Shown: positions 5,643-5,858 of the stretch, piece by piece
Layout of the letters: every line of letters starts with the position of its first letter
Numbering within the stretch: position 1 is the stretch's first letter
Origin: Patescibacteria group bacterium UBA6130
Lineage (GTDB): Bacteria; Patescibacteriota; Microgenomatia; UBA12405; UBA6130
Length of the DNA: 5,858 bases
Direction of reading: 5' to 3'
Assembly: GCA_002428285.1 (NCBI GenBank)
Contig: DIVO01000026.1
Location: 1 to 5,858 of the forward strand
Notes under the pieces: model-generated
Databases searched by the model: none
The model's input: the letters and a program-made list of their open reading frames with translations, nothing else
Told to the model about the DNA's origin: nothing
Made by a program: the position numbers and the translations under genes

Positions 5643-5688
5643 CGTAGCGGAAGGGCGGCGTAGCGGAAGGGCAGCGAAGCGGAAGGCA
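5643..5688. repeat. 16-nt tandem repeat, unit CGTAGCGGAAGGGCGG
   Basis: Units lie at 5643-5658, 5659-5674 (one change) and a diverged partial at 5675-5688 (CGAAGCGGAAGGCA). It directly follows the 12-nt tract and shares the GCGAAGC/GCGGAAG wording, so both may derive from one GCGAAG-rich ancestor. Its 16-nt period shifts frame with each unit, which argues against selection for coding. Confidence 0.8.
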
Positions 5689-5729
5689 CCACCGTCCAGC
5701 GCAACCAGAAGGGGGTGAGGGATTGGGGG

Positions 5730-5771
5730 TTGAGTTTTGAGTTTTGAGCTTTAAACTTTGAGCTTTGAGCA
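5730..5771. repeat. Heptamer tandem repeat, unit TTGAGTT/TTGAGCT
   Basis: Six consecutive 7-nt units: TTGAGTT, TTGAGTT, TTGAGCT, TTAAACT, TTGAGCT, TTGAGCA. Heptameric intergenic repeats of this style are known from several environmental bacterial groups. No gene function is implied. Confidence 0.85.
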
Positions 5772-5858
5772 TTTTCCTGTCAACTGTCAACTGCAAACTG
5801 TCGACAAACCTTACCATCGAGTATTTGTTCGGGAATGAGCGCAAGCGCAACGCCATCT
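5765..5858 (+). CDS. Possible 5' end of a gene running off the window
   Basis: After a TGA at 5759-5761 one frame stays open to the window edge. Past the heptamers it reads LSTNLTIEYLFGNERKRNAI, which has codon use and composition like a real protein. No good start is visible: TTG 5765 lies in the repeats without a ribosome binding site, and an out-of-frame ATG at 5834 is a rival start. It might be a gene body severed from its start by the repeats. Family not recognised. Confidence 0.2.
   Translation, partial: MSIFLSTVNCKLSTNLTIEYLFGNERKRNAI
5777..5804. repeat. Heptamer tandem repeat, unit CTGTCAA
   Basis: Four consecutive 7-nt units: CTGTCAA, CTGTCAA, CTGCAAA, CTGTCGA. It lies 5 nt after the TTGAGTT tract and has the same 7-nt period with a different sequence. 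Confidence 0.85.

Larger units (their letters stand above)
5545..5718 (+). pseudogene. 57-codon repeat-filled ORF with strong ribosome binding site, probably a disrupted gene start
   Basis: GGAGGT (5533-5538) lies 6 nt before ATG 5545, one of the best ribosome binding sites in the window. The frame begins MPKLKPNTFQAPLPGLRHPL, then runs into tandem DNA repeats translated as RSTLRSTLRST and a basic Gly/Arg/Ala stretch, ending in TGA at 5716-5718. The product is very basic and low-complexity. The likeliest reading is a genuine translation start whose body was replaced by repeat sequence; an expressed small basic protein is the alternative. Composition is much more GC-rich than the genes at 547-5255. 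Confidence 0.3.

Noticed and set aside
5599..5804. CRISPR array
   Set aside because: Units are 7-16 nt and directly adjacent without unique spacers, and no cas genes are present.
5515..5856. 113-codon open frame on the minus strand
   Set aside because: It runs straight through all four repeat tracts, its translation is low-complexity repeat product, and no ribosome binding site or family motif is seen.

Overview
The window looks like a bacterial accessory or genomic-island segment. AT-rich single-copy genes sit in the middle, and more GC-rich, repeat-laden, decaying sequence lies at both edges. The taxon cannot be fixed from the sequence. The decayed REP-associated transposase tail with a long palindrome inside it, plus intergenic heptamer repeats, recalls environmental Chloroflexota (Anaerolineae-like) genomes, but this is a weak inference.

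Left edge (1-546): the 3' part of a REP-associated tyrosine transposase (RAYT) runs in from outside the window and is cut by a stop and frameshift near 240. A 72-bp near-perfect palindrome lies in-frame inside it. A non-coding leader follows, with promoter-like hexamers and a GGGGAA-N-TTCCCC inverted repeat ahead of the first intact gene.

Module A (547-3328): a compact Hanks-type Ser/Thr kinase and an unrecognised 429-residue alpha/beta protein are tightly coupled on the plus strand. A minus-strand gene converges on them and overlaps the second gene by 46 bp. It encodes a PD-(D/E)XK-nuclease-like protein with a winged-helix segment between its acidic motifs. Kinase, unknown protein and nuclease-like protein together resemble the make-up of a defence or signalling locus, but I recognise no named system.

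Middle gap (3329-3700): a very AT-rich stretch that probably holds the nuclease-like gene's promoter, then a possible minus-strand remnant of a membrane protein's C-terminus.

Module B (3701-5255): three plus-strand genes with short spacers and good ribosome binding sites. They encode a helix-hairpin-helix (DNA-glycosylase-like) protein, a possible PD-(D/E)XK-like protein and a small soluble conserved-looking protein. The set suggests DNA processing, possibly repair or defence against modified DNA.

Right edge (5256-5858): no convincing full gene. It holds a 28-codon ORF with a good ribosome binding site, a weak tRNA-like patch, a 57-codon ORF with a strong ribosome binding site whose body is made of tandem repeats, four adjacent repeat tracts (12-, 16-, 7- and 7-nt units), and a possible gene start running off the window.
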